Assembly: GCF_000346465.2 (NCBI RefSeq)
Contig: NC_034016.1
Span: 15,412,786 to 15,476,785 of the forward strand
From: Prunus persica
Lineage: Eukaryota > Streptophyta > Magnoliopsida > Rosales > Rosaceae
Direction of reading: 5' to 3'
Length of the DNA stretch: 64,000 nucleotides
A program made the translations under genes and the position numbers. The notes beneath the pieces are model-generated. The model searched no databases, was not told where the DNA came from, and worked only from the letters and a program-made list of their open reading frames with translations. Shown here piece after piece: positions 1 through 12,480 of this stretch. Every line of letters begins with the position of its first letter. Position 1 is the first letter of the stretch.

Positions 1-1334
1 TGGTATGTAGTCTTCCTTCCCATTTGTTTATGCTTTGTGTGACTTGGAACAGATTCTCTTTTGTTCTAATACTGTTATTGTCGTTTATTCCCAGCTGGTT
101 GAACACAACGATGACTGAAAATAGAAAAGTTTTAACCAACAACGATCTGGATGGATTTGACAAGGTACATCTCTTGCTGATTTTGCATTTTTATTGCAAG
201 ATGTATGCTTTGTGCTAGCAAAATACAGAACCTTGGGAACTTATTGTTGGTGGTCTGCATGTATAGCAATTACAATTGTTGAAATATATTTGCTTTGTTT
301 TTACTTTACCGTACTCCACAACCTGGATAAAATAACAGATGGTGAGGTTGGTTAAGGGTTGGTCTTATGTCAGAAGTGTTAAGTGGAAAAATGCCCTGGA
401 ACTTTAGCTATTTATCAAATATTGACTACAAATTATACCTGTTGGCTGAAACAATGTGAGCCATTCTACACCTTGAGAGCACACTTTTTTGCACTATCAC
501 TCAGCTTTTGGTGTTTGCCATCTATCACTGCTGGTATTCTCATCATGTGGTGTGGGAGATATAGCTGGGAGCTTTTAGTGGAGTGGAGCGTTATATGATA
601 GAATTGAGTGCTCGGTTGTTGAGATGGTATTTCAATTGGACTCATAGGACTCCCTCTGTTTCCTTTTTTTGTTTTTTTAATTTTGTTTAATACTAAGGCA
701 CACATGTCACCCTCCTTTTCTCAATAATTTCTTATTTAGTTAAAAGATTAAAAAAGGATGGCCAACTTAACAGTAGTTTGTAATGGGGTTTCTGCAGAGA
801 AAACTTCCTTCTCCAGGATTTCAGGTTGAAGTGGTTTTAGTGGATTATAACGGCAATGTTCCTACGGCACCTAACACTGAAACTTCTACTAAGAAACCGG
901 ATGAAAGCTCAGGTACCAATCCTTCCTCGGATGATGGGGGTACAGCTGCTCCACAAGAAAGTAAAAGCCCAGGAAATCAAGATAAGGATGATGTGTTTTC
1001 AGACAGTGAGGCAGAGGAATCTAGCTCTTCCAAGAGCCGGCAAGGAGAAGCAACTTCGGCAGCAGCAGGTGGAACTGTGGCCAGTACGACCACCAGTTCT
1101 GAGTCTAATACCAAACCAGATCAAATTGCAAGTTTAACACATGCGACTAAACAAGTTTCTATTGGAAACGTGGACTCAAAACAGGTACCTGCTGCGAGTG
1201 AGCCAAAAGGTTCTGTTGGTGGTGGAAATGTCCCAGGCCTCGAGGCGCCAAACTCTGAGAGTGAATTTAAGGCAATGGCTGCGGATGCCTCTGTTTTCAC
1301 GTTTGGAGATGACGACGACTATGAAAGTGAGTAA
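1..1334 (+). CDS. PTEN2: PTEN2-type phosphatase, last two exons (5' part outside window)
   Basis: Two exons are visible: 95-164 (CCAG acceptor, AAG/GTACAT donor) and 798-1334 (TGCAG acceptor, TAA stop). They join in frame as ...LDGFDK/RKLPSPGF.... A donor-like GTATGT at 3-8 suggests the preceding exon ends at base 2. The segment WLNTTMTENRKVL followed by RKLPSPGFQVEVVLVDYNG resembles the end of the C2 (tensin-type) domain of plant PTEN2 lipid/protein phosphatases, which remove the 3-phosphate from phosphoinositides. The phosphatase domain itself would lie upstream, outside the window. The remaining 160 or so residues form a low-complexity Ser/Thr/Glu-rich tail with an acidic patch (DDVFSDSEAEESSSSKSR) and an acidic end (FTFGDDDDYESE), as in plant PTEN2 proteins. 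Reading frame and splicing are seen directly; the family assignment is from memory of the family. Confidence 0.8.
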
Positions 1335-2793
1335 ATCATGGGGTTGACGTTGGTGCCTGGAATTAGAGAATCTGTACATAAAATGGTTTGCAAGCTTTTA
1401 AGTCCAGCAGTTGCTGACAATAGGTCATGTTCAATCCATTCGTTCAGTTTGTAATTGAAGTATGTTTTTGGTTAGTGGATTGATCAAGCAAAAAATTTTT
1501 ATTGGAGATGCGAATAATCAACATCAAACTGTGATGGGAATTGTTGGAATTCATTTTATTTTTTGTAAAAAGAAAAAAAGGAAACCTGTAATATATCATT
1601 TCCTGCTTTCTGGGGTATACGTCGAGTCTTTTGTTCTTTTCTTTTTGTATTGCCTTTTTAATGTTATCCTTCATTTGCAGGACAGTGACTGTCCTCTTGC
1701 ATCCAAATTCGAGTTCCCATCCCTGTAATTTAGAATAATTTAGACCATATACTGCCTGTAACAAGCAATCCAGCAAAGACAAATTCACAAATTTATGCTA
1801 CTTTTCAAACCCAAACATTGTGAATTTCAACTTAGTTGCGAAACCCATTCTGCCTTACTTCCAGCAAATGCCTTGGGGATTTATTTGTATGTTTCTTGTT
1901 AACAAGTCACTGATTTGGTCTAATGGAGACTGTCATTTTGGCCTGCTATCAATATATATATTGTTTCTTAAAGAAACGAAAAATAAATAAATGGAGTATC
2001 CAAGTTGGCTAGTTCCCACCACGATGAAGGTGGAGAAAGACTCCAACTAGTCTCCAATGTAACATCATGACCTTTTCCCGATAATTGTTGTTCATATATA
2101 TATAATATGTATATATATTATACATTGAGCTTGATACAACTGGGGAAAAAACAACTTCAGTGGCATATTGACAATACAATCTAATTATTAATAAAGGCAT
2201 GTGTTCAAATTGATGACTCGTTTTATTAATTTATTTTATATGTATTGTCGCGTGACAAGAATAATTCAATCCAACAATGAATTCTTGTAAATAAAATTTT
2301 AAATAGAATCATAATATCCAACAAGAAAAAAATAGAATCATAATATCAACCCGAAATTCCTAACGAGAAGGAGCAATCACCCCTATGCCATTGCCTATGG
2401 TAAGAAAATCGTGTGTCCAAATTAGAGAGACAAAGATATGCCGCGTTCGGACAGCGCGTCTGCCCATGCAGCCATATTTGCGGGGAAACCACGCATACGT
2501 GTCAATTCCTTAATTCAACCAAAAAAGAAAAAAGGAAAGTCTTGCTAGCTCCACGCGCTTTCCATCGCTGAAACTGAGATTTCATTAATTTCACGGAAGC
2601 AACCATCGTCTTCTGTTCCTTCCTCGAAGTCCCAGAACTGGAAAAAAATTAAAAACCCTCGTCGAATTACATTAACTGCGGCTATTATTTTAACCAAACC
2701 ATGTTCTAAATTTTAATTAAAAAATCAAAATTAAAAAGAAAAAACGCGCAATTACATTATTGTATAAAAAGGAGAAGACCTTTCAGAGGAGAG
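1335..2793. other. PTEN2 3' region and promoter region of the C2-domain gene
   Basis: No convincing coding sequence. The first few hundred bases should be the 3' UTR of the phosphatase gene. The stretch around 2090-2130 is an AT-rich simple repeat. The last 250 bases are AT-rich and lead into a TATA-like element before the next gene. Short open frames here have no family resemblance that I recognise. Confidence 0.6.
2763..2770 (+). promoter_or_regulatory. TATA-like box of the C2-domain gene
   Basis: TATAAAAA lies 24 bases before the first ATG at 2794. That is very close to the start codon. Either the leader is only a few bases long or transcription starts upstream from another element, so this is a weak call based on motif and position only. 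Confidence 0.35.
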
Positions 2794-5357
2794 ATGTCAA
2801 GATATCGATTTTCATCCCATTATTCGTCTGCACCACCACACTACTCGTTTCCTAACTATTCGTCTATGTCGATTTCTGGTATTCAAGGGCAGCTTCTTGA
2901 GGTCACTGGTATAATTTCTCTTCCCTACAATTTTATTTTACAAAACCCATCAACATCTTTTTTATTTTTTCTCGTTTAATTTTCCGTTTTCTGGTTTTGT
3001 TCTTCTCAATTCTGAGTTTTTGTGATGTGGGTTCTCATTATCTGGTGCTGCAGTTGTTGCTTGTAACAAGTTGAAGGATACGGAATGGTTTTCACGGCAA
3101 GACCCATATGTTTGTCTGGAATATGCTAACACCAAGCACCGTACCAGAACATGCACAGGTATTTTTCAATTTTTTATCCAATTTTACTTGGTGAAATTTG
3201 GCTTAAAGTTTTGTTCTTGTTTCTGGGTTTTTGTTCTTTTCTTAATCTAAATCTTCAGATCTGAAATTGGACTTAAGCCCAATTTGATTTATCTGGTGTA
3301 GACGGTGGTAAAAACCCTACATTCCAAGAGAAGTTCGTGTTTCCGTTGGTTGAAGGTCTTAGGGAACTGAATGTTCTGGTCTGGAACAGCAATACTGTCA
3401 CCTTGGACGACTTTATTGGCGAGGGAAAGTATGATTCTCATCCTTTGTGTTTGAATATCTCAATTTTGGCAATTTTTTAAGACACCCTTTTGCTTGTTCT
3501 GGGTTTTTGAGTTTGCTAATTGGATTATTTGGTGTGTGATTATTTTCAGGGTTCAACTTCAGAAGGTTCTTTCACAGGGTTATGATGACAGTGCCTGGAC
3601 GCTTCAGACTAAAACTGGCAGGTAACTACATAAGTTTGAGCTCATAACTGTTTTATTTTGTTCTATAATAAAATCTAAATGGTTTATAAGTGATACGAAT
3701 CAGATTACATGTAGGTGTTGTTATTTTTCTTTACAAATTACAATGTTCTAGTTGAATGTCCATATTCCGAAATTCTTAACCTCAATTGTTATTGCTCCCT
3801 GTTCCATTTGTACTTAGTCAAAACTCTAGGTGCACAGAGGTTGGTTTTTGTATACCGTGCATGCTAAGTCAATTATCTTTATGTTTCCATCCCTCTGTTG
3901 CTTTAACATCACACTGCATGCTTTCGTTAGGTTTTATATTTTACTCTTTTGCATGATGAGACAGCTTAGTTTTGGACCTGCATTGCGTTGGATGAAATAG
4001 GTTTTGAAAGTTGGATTATGAATGGACCGTGCTAGTTTATCAGTTGTTTTAGGAGTAAGCATGGGGTGAATTGTGTTAGCACCTTCCATGTTTAAGCTGT
4101 AACACCAGTGAGCTTCTATTGGTCCAAATAAATCAACTCTAAGTAGACTGATGTCCCTAGCATACAATGACATTTCTGTGTCATCTGATTGCAGAATCTC
4201 CACTGAAAATCACTCAAGGGAACAATTAGTTTAAAGTAATACAAATTCAATTGAACGACTTTCATATGGCTTTATGGTCCATCTATCGATCCTCACAACA
4301 GCTCAAACTTAGGTCGTGTTAATCAGTCACGAGCTTTTCCTTTATACAAGGAAGAAAATGAGGGGAAATCAAAGGAGAGGGAATTGATATACATCCTTAT
4401 CTGTAATGCAGGGCATCCCTTTCAAGACACAGTAGGTTGGACATGGGGTTAAAATTTTGTATGATATATATCCCTTTTATTAAGTTGTGTTAATTTACAA
4501 TTTGGGCTAAAGAAGAGAAAACAACTGGTGGGAATGGTTTCATATCTAAAAGTTCTTGCAACACTTTTCTTCCCTCCTGAGTAGCCAATTTTGTCTTACC
4601 TTTATAACAGAAGTACAGAATTGGTTTTTGTATCTACAAGTTCATCGAACTAATTGTCCTTTAGCATCTACATTTCATTTTGCTACGATTATGGGAAATA
4701 TTCCTTTGTATCAAAAAATTGTTAGACTTCTGACACTAAATCTTTTCCATTGTAGATATGCAGGAGAAGTGAGGCTAATCATGCATTATGCGAAGACCAA
4801 TGTAAGTTGCACTTTTTCTCACTATAACTGGGTTACTATTGAACAGTATTGTCTTGTATATATTCATATTAATTACCTATCCAACTGAATTACTGTGTTT
4901 GGGTCACTGCAGAAACCAACAGCAAGCTATGCTCCATCTGCTCCTCCATATGCAGCACCACATGTACCACAATCTCATCTATATTCAACCCCTCCGCCCC
5001 CCGCTCCTTATGGACCACCAGCATCTGGACCTTACCCACCACCACCAGGAGGCTACCCAGCTCCATCTCCCTATCCTTCATATTCACCTAGTTCAGCAGC
5101 ATATCCACCATCCACGTATGGTCCCCCTCCATCTGCCTATCCTCCCCCACCATACCCACCAACTTCAGCATATCCTCCATCAACGTATCCACCACCTCCA
5201 CAACCCTCGCCCTATTATCCTCCAGGTAACTTCATTTCTTCTTATGTTTCGTACTTCTTGCTGCCAATATGACCCATCAAATACTGAGTCTCTGTTTTCT
5301 GCTTTTCAATTAGGTCCTTTTCCTGGACTTTATCCTCCTCCGCCACCACCGTACTGA
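2794..5357 (+). CDS. C2-domain protein with proline/tyrosine-rich C-terminal tail
   Basis: Seven exons join in one frame to 273 residues: 2794-2908, 3054-3158, 3302-3428, 3550-3621, 4756-4801, 4913-5225 and 5314-5357 (TGA). All introns are GT-AG and the phases agree. Residues about 30-155 form a C2 domain: GQLLEVTVVACNKLKD, then SRQDPYVCLEYA with the Asp expected of a calcium-binding loop, then FQEKFVFPLVEG, ELNVLVWNSN and DDFIGEGKVQL. C2 domains bind membranes, often calcium-dependently. Residues 156-273 are a repetitive tail rich in YPP, PPPY and PSxY units, ending PPPPPY. C2 plus Pro-rich-tail proteins of the SRC2 or elicitor-responsive type are known in plants; which subgroup this belongs to is not decided. 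The start is the first ATG in exon 1. The protein has no signal peptide or membrane segment. Confidence 0.85.
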
Positions 5358-8300
5358 GATAGAGGTCCTCCAGACCCAAGTGAAGAAGCAATTGATAAGA
5401 TGTTGTGATAGTCATGTATAGACTTTTCCTCTTAGTTTGGCGGCTGTGCTTGTGTTACCCCGTGCACTTTTATTTTTCAAATTGCAAATATGTACACTTT
5501 CTTTTTCCCCCTGTTGATAAACCGTATATACAGAGGTTTTGAAGGAGAATTTTGTTACATAGATGATTCATTTGGTTACCCTTTGCGTTTTTACTTAATT
5601 CCTAAAGGCAGATAAATGTGTTATTTTTATGTTTGTGCTGAAGACATGCAACCAAGGGATAGTTCTCAGAACTAATCAATCTAGCAGGCTTCACTATTAA
5701 CATGATAGGGGTTTTCAATCTAGCAGGCTTTGAACTTGTTTGAAAACTATGAAGCAATAAAAATGAAATGTAAATCTGAATTTTTATCTGAACTGCAAAT
5801 AAGATGCATTATTTTCGGCTCATTTCGAACATGCTATAAGAATTGCGATATTTTTCAAGAAGTTCGCGGGAACACCATATCTTATGTTGTATCCTCTCCC
5901 TTCTATCGTTAGGTTAAAGCATGTCGTGATCAGAAGTAGGGTTCTGAGTTTTAATGGAGTTTTCAGTTGTATGTTACAGAAAAAGCAGCTCTGTAGAGGA
6001 TGGTGTACACATGATCATCGCTTGCCCTGTATTCTGAATAAATTATGAAATAATTTCTTTAGCTAGACAAAATCTCTTCGTCCATGACTGGGAATGGAAC
6101 AGAAATCATATTTATGTTCATAGCTTTCTTTGACGTGTTAAGAGATACAAGCATGCATAGTCTAAATTTTTTATTTATTACATGGCTGGCAAAGCCTAGT
6201 GCTATTATTTAATTTTTATCTTTTATAATGATTAATGCTATGCAATTCAGTGATCTTATTAGGTCTCTGGAGGGTTTTGTCCAAAATTAAAAAAGTTTTA
6301 CATACAATACAAAGGGGTTTGTAATTTAAGTGGTTAATAACATTTAACCTATATTCGAGATCCTAAGCTCGATTCTTCCCTCCCCAATATCAACTTGTGT
6401 CAAAAAAATTCTTGCATACAATAGATGCACATGAAGAAAGTGAGTTGAATCTAGAAATAAAGCAAACAAAGCAAACAAAGCAACTCCCTAATTAAAGCTC
6501 TAGTTTTTAAACAATGCCAGTCATACAAGAATTTTACCTGCAATAGCAAGCATCGAGCTGATCCTCCCTACTTTGTTACATGGCACAACGGATGCTTTTA
6601 GTTATAAATTAATCATTCTCACTTAGAATCAATTAGGTTTTACGATTTGAACAGCAACAATAATCAAATTTATGATCTGTTTTGTGTATTTTACCTTCAG
6701 GGTGAGCATAAATTGTGCTTCTCCATGCACTGATGATAGATTTCTCATACTGGAGTTAATGTTTTCAAAAGTAAACCGATAGTTTTAAAAAGTTGCCCAT
6801 TATGAAGATGATGATGAATATCTGGAAAACATGGGTTGGAAGGATTGCTACAACCTGTCAAGTACTTGGCTTCATTAATATGTTTCTCTTCAGATCGACC
6901 AAATAAGGTGGGAGCCATGCATGCATGAAGCAAATGCCTCTCCCTTTCACCTTTCTTCTCTCTCTCTCTCTTCTCAGATAGAGAACCTTTTTTCAATATG
7001 GTGGTTGAGCCTAATTCTGGATTATGGGTCAAAGGAGTCACTTCATCTAGGTTGTGATGAATTGAGAGAGAAGGGGTTCTTTGGTTTTGGTCAAGGCCTT
7101 ATGAGCTATCATTTGGGAATTTGAAAAGTTTTGTGTTCAGTGGATGACATGATACTCACTCTCAAGTGCTTCCTGTTTGAACCTCAAATTAAAGCATATC
7201 CACTTACTTAGCAGAAGACAATCCAACATAATTCTAGTCTACAAAAAGTTGGGTAGTTAGAAGAGCTTTGAAAGTTTTGCACCTTTTGTTAATTCTGTCA
7301 TTGACTTATTGTTGTTTAAGTACTTAGGAGAAGATGATATTTTTTTTCCATTATAAACCAAGATTTCTTTAATTAGTAGTTAGATTCAAGAGACGTTTTA
7401 CCATATTATAACATTATCACGTGGTGTTATAAATTCATTTATATTATAATTAATATGTACATGTTTATTGATATTATACCATAAAATATAAACATGGAAT
7501 CCACTCATATTATAACACGTGCGACAGAATTAGAATTACCTAAAAAAATTTCCCGTCAGACTCTGCTTATTGATTTATTTACATAGATGGGAACCCGAAA
7601 ACCTAGTAACTCATCGAGCATAATAAACTTACCAATTTACCATGTTCAGCATGTAGCCAATCAAATTGGCAAGATCTGTCTATATATGTAGCAGATGGGT
7701 TCACAGATGACTATATTGTTTGTCCACTCATGGACACCTCAAGATTCAGTGGAAAGGGTCCCCTTTGCACAGATAATATAAGTGGAAGAAATTCATTTGT
7801 CATTCGAGTAAAAGTCAATCTGGCCTGTCTTCTGGTTGAACCAGTCTGGATCTTAAACAAAAAAGGTTAAAGGTGGGGCTGTGTGATGACCATGGACAAA
7901 GAATTGAAGAAGAACAAAAACAACCAGCTTAATTAATTAATTAATTAATTTGGTGATTTGGGTGTTTTGCTGTACGTTTGTGGTTAATATGTCATTAAGC
8001 CGATGATATATTATTATTGCCACAGGAATTGAGGACAGTAGAATTACTGTGTCTTGGTTGCCACAATAACCACCACATTGATTTTTACCTAGCTAACTCT
8101 CAAGTCTCATGGGGAACTTCACATTGTTGGTGGCACAGCTCGTAATGTGTGATTTTATATTGTAATGATTCATGCGTAGACTTTTTTCTCCTAAAATTCT
8201 AAGTTATATTATGCGAGAGAGACGCGATTGTTATAATTCTGTGAGGCATGATCGATAATATCAATAAATATGATACATGTAACATTATTGTATATGAATA

Positions 8301-9590
8301 AGTCTAAGCATTTTAAGTTGATATTTAACTCGAGGACATGGCCGGATTTAACCTCATGACCATGGGTTGCTTGAGCATCAGTTACAAAATTAGGTTCTCT
8401 TAGAACATGATGAACATAACTTTCATTGTTTTGTAGTTCCTGGAAAGTGACTTTGCAAGTAAAACATGAAAACCATAAAAGTAAAGGACACATTGAGCTG
8501 GTTACTAAAACCATGAAAAGTAGTAACTAATAAGCATGATTAGGACAGTAATAACTATAAATTATAATCATAGAGCTAGTAAGCCCAACTAACTAAAATT
8601 CACCATGTTCCTGGTATATTATTAGCTTGATGACTTTGCATGCTTAGTTATATTGATCAATAATTAGGCTAAATTCTTACACGAAAAAACAAAGCAGAAT
8701 TGTGGTAATTAGTCTGATGGTCCCAATAACTACTACGGATGAAAATTTCTCTGCACAATCGAATTTGGTGCCATCTAATGATGCTGAACACTTCTGCCTT
8801 TTCTTCTTGACTTATCTCACTGTGAAATTTAGACAGAGTCGTTGGCATCTCTTGAAAAGAAACTGCTCTTATAGCTCTGCAGCCTTTGCAAACTGACGGA
8901 CATGGTGAATGTTTCTGGGCCATACATATTTCTTTTGTTATTCCCCGGTTAAAAAGAAATAGAATTTTAGATTATTTAGAGGGGTGAAAAGAATTTGATG
9001 AATTATTCCAAACTGAAATACAATAAAGTGGAAAATTTTCTCTTGTAATATAACATGGTGAATTTTAGTTAGAGTATTTGGATTCTTGATTCCACCCATG
9101 CTATAAAAAAAATTTGTTCCAACCAACTCTAATTCTTTGTTTTTCTTTTTTTAATACAATTGGAGCAAAAAATATGCATAATTTAACCTTCTTAACCACT
9201 TAAACTACAATCGATAAAAAAAAATCCACTTGAACTATATCTACATGTCGTTTGCACAACCAACTCAAATTTTTAGATTTGACGTAAGGCCTTAAAGTAA
9301 AGCTCATATACTTGTAATCACAAATAACAAGAAAATTTAAATGTTTCCAAATTCAAACCTAAGCCCTCTCTTTTTTTAACCCTTGTGTTAATAATGGATT
9401 TATCTTGGGACCCAGAGGGGGCATGTGCACCATGGTGACCAGGCAGTCCCACCTATTGATTTATTTTGCTCTTTTACATATGCATTATTTGTAAAATATT
9501 GATAACGTCTATGTATTGTTGTCATAACCTATCCTTACAAATATATATTTGAGCTCATTTCATGTGTTCAAAGCTCTAAACTTATATGGT
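5358..9590. other. Intergenic region without recognised genes
   Basis: About 4.2 kb of AT-rich DNA. The first 250 bases should include the 3' UTR of the C2 gene. A TTAA-type tract (repeated ttaattaa) lies at about 7929-7951. At 6300-6420 and 9140-9380 are sequences typical of dispersed plant repeats (AT-rich, describing neither genes nor clear ends). Open frames are short, with no motifs that I recognise, and no tRNA-like B-box was found by eye. Confidence 0.55.
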
Positions 9591-9886
9591 GTATAAGAGT
9601 ATTTTCACCCCAACAGTTTAGCCTAGGAAAAAGGCCTTTTAGGCTTCAAAATCTATTTCCAGCGTCTAATTCTTGCCAGGGCAAGAGGTGAGCTCCACCA
9701 ACCCTGGCAAGGCCTAAGGCAAAATGGGCTTGAGCTTCTGCTCACGGGCTCTAAGGTCAGCACTGACTCCAGACTGGCATCAGCACATAAAATTAATTTG
9801 TTTTACCTTTGGCGCGTGACGTAAGCGTGGCGACTGCGCGCGTCACGCACACTAAAGGTAAAAAAAGACATAGACACAAATAAGAC

Positions 9887-10048
9887 ATGGACAAGAAAGA
9901 TCGGGAAACCATGGCCATGGATACGAGTCATATGTCCCCTGAAACAAAGGTGTTTTGGAAGCAAGAACGAAGGAATGTTATGAGAAGAAGGCTTTTCCGT
10001 GACGATGGACCTAATAGCATGGATTGGTTAAATAACGAAAATCATTAG
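9887..10048 (+). pseudogene. PIF/Harbinger ORF1-like C-terminal remnant
   Basis: A 53-codon frame with ATG and TAG. It contains ETMAMDTSHMSPETKVFWKQ followed by a basic stretch (ERRNVMRRRLF). This resembles the C-terminal end of the Myb/SANT or NAM-associated proteins encoded by plant PIF/Harbinger ORF1, which commonly read MAMDTS..MxPxQ..Y. The DNA-binding part is missing. It lies immediately beyond the 3' end of the transposase frame on the opposite strand, as expected of the two-gene elements. Assignment rests on a short motif and on context. Confidence 0.45.
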
Positions 10049-10212
10049 GTTGCATTGATAGAGTTGCCCTTTCTTAATTACTTGTATTGATTGTCTTTTA
10101 TTGAATAAACAAAGCATTCAATAATATAGCCATTTATTTAAAACATTGCATAAATTAAAACAAACCACAAACAAAACAAAGCATAATTCAAAACTAAGCA
10201 TTAAACTTGACT

Positions 10213-12368
10213 TCATTGACCGTTATTGTCTCTCAGTGCCCATAAGTGTTCGATCAAGTCAACTTGATGTCTTTCGTGAATATAAGAAGATTGCATTTCT
10301 ATATAATGGTCAATCATACGGTTGTTGTAATGGCCGTCCCTAATCAACGGTTAGTGCTCCTGACGTTTTCTGTTTGCTTCCACGACTCGTTCATAAATTC
10401 TTGCCAATGTTGTGTTTATGGAATCGGGTTCGAACAACTCTGGTTAATCATAATCATACTTATCCTCCAAAATCATGTTATGGTGGACGATGCAAGTCAT
10501 CATAATGCTCTAAGTCACATCTTCATCAAACATATGAGCAGCCCCCCTAATGATTGGCCAACGAGCTTGGAGGATACCAAAATAACTTTCCACATGTTTC
10601 AAATTAACCCTCTTGATAGACAACAAAGTATTTTTCTTTCTCTGATTAGGGATGCGAAGCTGTTTTGATGAATGTTGTCCACCTTAGATAAATGCTGTCT
10701 GCTAGGTAGTACTCACCCAAGTTAACAGTATTGTCGATTTGGTATGTGATATGAGAGGAATGTCCTCTCAACACATCATTGAACACCGGGAATTGACCCG
10801 AGCATGTTAAGGTCATTTTGAGATCCTGCAACACCCAAAAATGCATGCCAACCCCAGGTATCGAATGATCCTTTTTTTCCCCTTCCTATTCCCATAATTC
10901 CCATAATCTCATTGCCATGCAGTTGGGCAATTCTTCCATTGCCAATGTATGCAGTCGATACTTCCACTCATGTTTGGCAAACCTCGAGCCTCGGCTTTTT
11001 GCAGAAGCCTTTGGAGGTCCCTAAACGTAGGTTTGCAGAGTTAATCCCTTGTGTAGATAGATTCAATTGCATCACATAATCTGACCAAAAACCCTAGGAT
11101 AATGGATTTCCCCATCTTAGCAATATCATCCATCTGGTCTGCAAATGTGCCATATGCTAGTAGCCGTAAAGAAGCTGTAAGTTTGTGCTCCGGAAGAATA
11201 CTGAAAACCCCAAGAGCATCATACTTCTGAATAAAGTAAGTGTTTTAATTGCAAATATCATGTATGATTTTATTGAACAAATGATGGTGCATTCTATATC
11301 GCCCTCGAAAATCAACACTAGAGTACAACGAATTTGGGATAAAGTAATCTTCCAAGAAATTCTTATCTAGAGAGTGCCTACGTCTATTCACATTCGGGCC
11401 ACATCGAGGTTGTGAACCACGGTGGTGTTGGCTTGATTGATCGAGCATACACACCGCTAAAAGAACTTAAGGCAAAATTGTAACAATGGTCCATGGACTA
11501 AGACTAAACTTTACTTTTCGTCCCTTATATTGCTAAATTGTTACGGTGGTACTTTAATTATGCCTCCACTTTGTCTTTTCATGTGCTGGATTGAACAGAG
11601 ACAGCCATATAACATCTCATGTGATTTTAATCCAAATTTGTCCTTTTAAATTGGATTGTAAGACGGTCTATTGGAGGATTTGCCTTTTTAAAATCCATAT
11701 TTGGTTTCATTTTTTTTAAAATTACTTTTCTTTATTTTATTGTTTGGTTTCATTTTCGATTCCCTTTTCAAGGTCTCATGTGTTATCTCATCAAATAGAT
11801 GGGTGTGGGGTAGAGTAATTCGCAGGGAGGGGGGAATGGAGGGAATGGAGGGAATCGTGGCTGGGGAGAAGTTGGTGGGGGAGGAGGGAGAAATCGGGGT
11901 TGGGAAAAAATATGGGTGGATAGGTGGGGGGGAATCATGGCTGGGGAGAAGTTGGAGGGTGAGGGGGGAAGAAATCGGGGTTGGAAAAAAATATGGGTGG
12001 GGGAAGAAATATGGGTGGATGAAGGGGGGGGAAGGGAGAGAGAGAGAGAGAAGAGATTTATTTATTTTTAATTTGTGTGAGAAGACAATTTTGCCCATGC
12101 CACGTCATCATTTTTAATGGAAAAGTTGATTGAGATGACGGAAATGGCGATTTCTAAAAGTAGATGCATAATTAAAGTACCACCGTAACAATTTAGAAAT
12201 ATGAGGGACGAAAAGTAAAGTTTAGTCATAGTCCAGGGACCATTGCTACAATTTAGCCAGAACTTGATCATCATCTGCTTCCCACTCCCTTTCTTCTTCA
12301 GCATGTTTGCGCATTCTTTCTTCATTTTCTCTTTTGGCCCTCTCCAACAATCTCCTCGTGTAAGACAT
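10213..12368 (-). pseudogene. PIF/Harbinger transposase (plant transposon protein / HARBI1-like), broken
   Basis: Reading from an ATG at 12368, the frame opens MSYTRRLLERAKRENEER and runs into a MITE at 12258. It resumes beyond the MITE (below 11471) in the same frame. Then come SLDKNFLEDYF and RGRYRMHHHLFNKII (the usual RxRFRM.R.LF region), GSIDCIHWQWKNCPTAW, WGWHAFLGVAGSQNDLNML, NDVLRGHSSHITYQID, GEYYLADSIYLRWTTFIKT and HVESYFGILQARWPIIRG. The frame ends DNNGQ with a stop at 10213. These motifs, in this order, are those of the plant PIF/Harbinger DDE nuclease. Frameshifts and stops between blocks make it non-functional even without the insertion. Confidence 0.85.
11471..12258. mobile_element. 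Mutator-like MITE with about 95-bp TIRs and 9-bp TSD
   Basis: The left end (11471-11565) and right end (12165-12258) are inverted repeats of about 95 bp. Left starts GGCAAAATTGTAACAATGG; right, read inward, starts GGCTAAATTGTAGCAATGG. The flanks are AGAACTTAA (11462-11470) and AGAACTTGA (12259-12267), a 9-bp target duplication with one mismatch. Long TIRs with 9-bp duplications are the signature of Mutator-like elements. The 600-bp interior is G/A-rich with repeated GGGAATGGA-like units and encodes no transposase. The element sits inside the Harbinger transposase gene. Confidence 0.8.
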
Positions 12369-12480
12369 TGAAAGTAAAATGTGTTTTGTAAAATCTGAGA
12401 AAAGAAAGGATGAAGAGGGTATGGATGATTGGTGTGAATTGAGAGTGTGGTTTTATAATAGGATTTAGAATATATAGATG

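Noticed and set aside
1462..1728. 88-codon frame after the PTEN2 stop, preceded by an AG near 1680
   Set aside because: No protein resemblance; lies where a 3' UTR is expected.
4839..5357. 172-codon frame rich in His/Leu/Pro overlapping the C2 protein tail
   Set aside because: Out-of-frame reading of the proline-rich exon; the C2 frame continues across all splice sites.
9807..9870. GC-rich palindrome considered as a microRNA precursor
   Set aside because: Arms are short and do not match a known microRNA; better described as a foldback repeat.
11688..12117. Opposed 136- and 138-codon frames within the MITE
   Set aside because: They arise from the purine-rich repeat core; low complexity, no start context and no homology.
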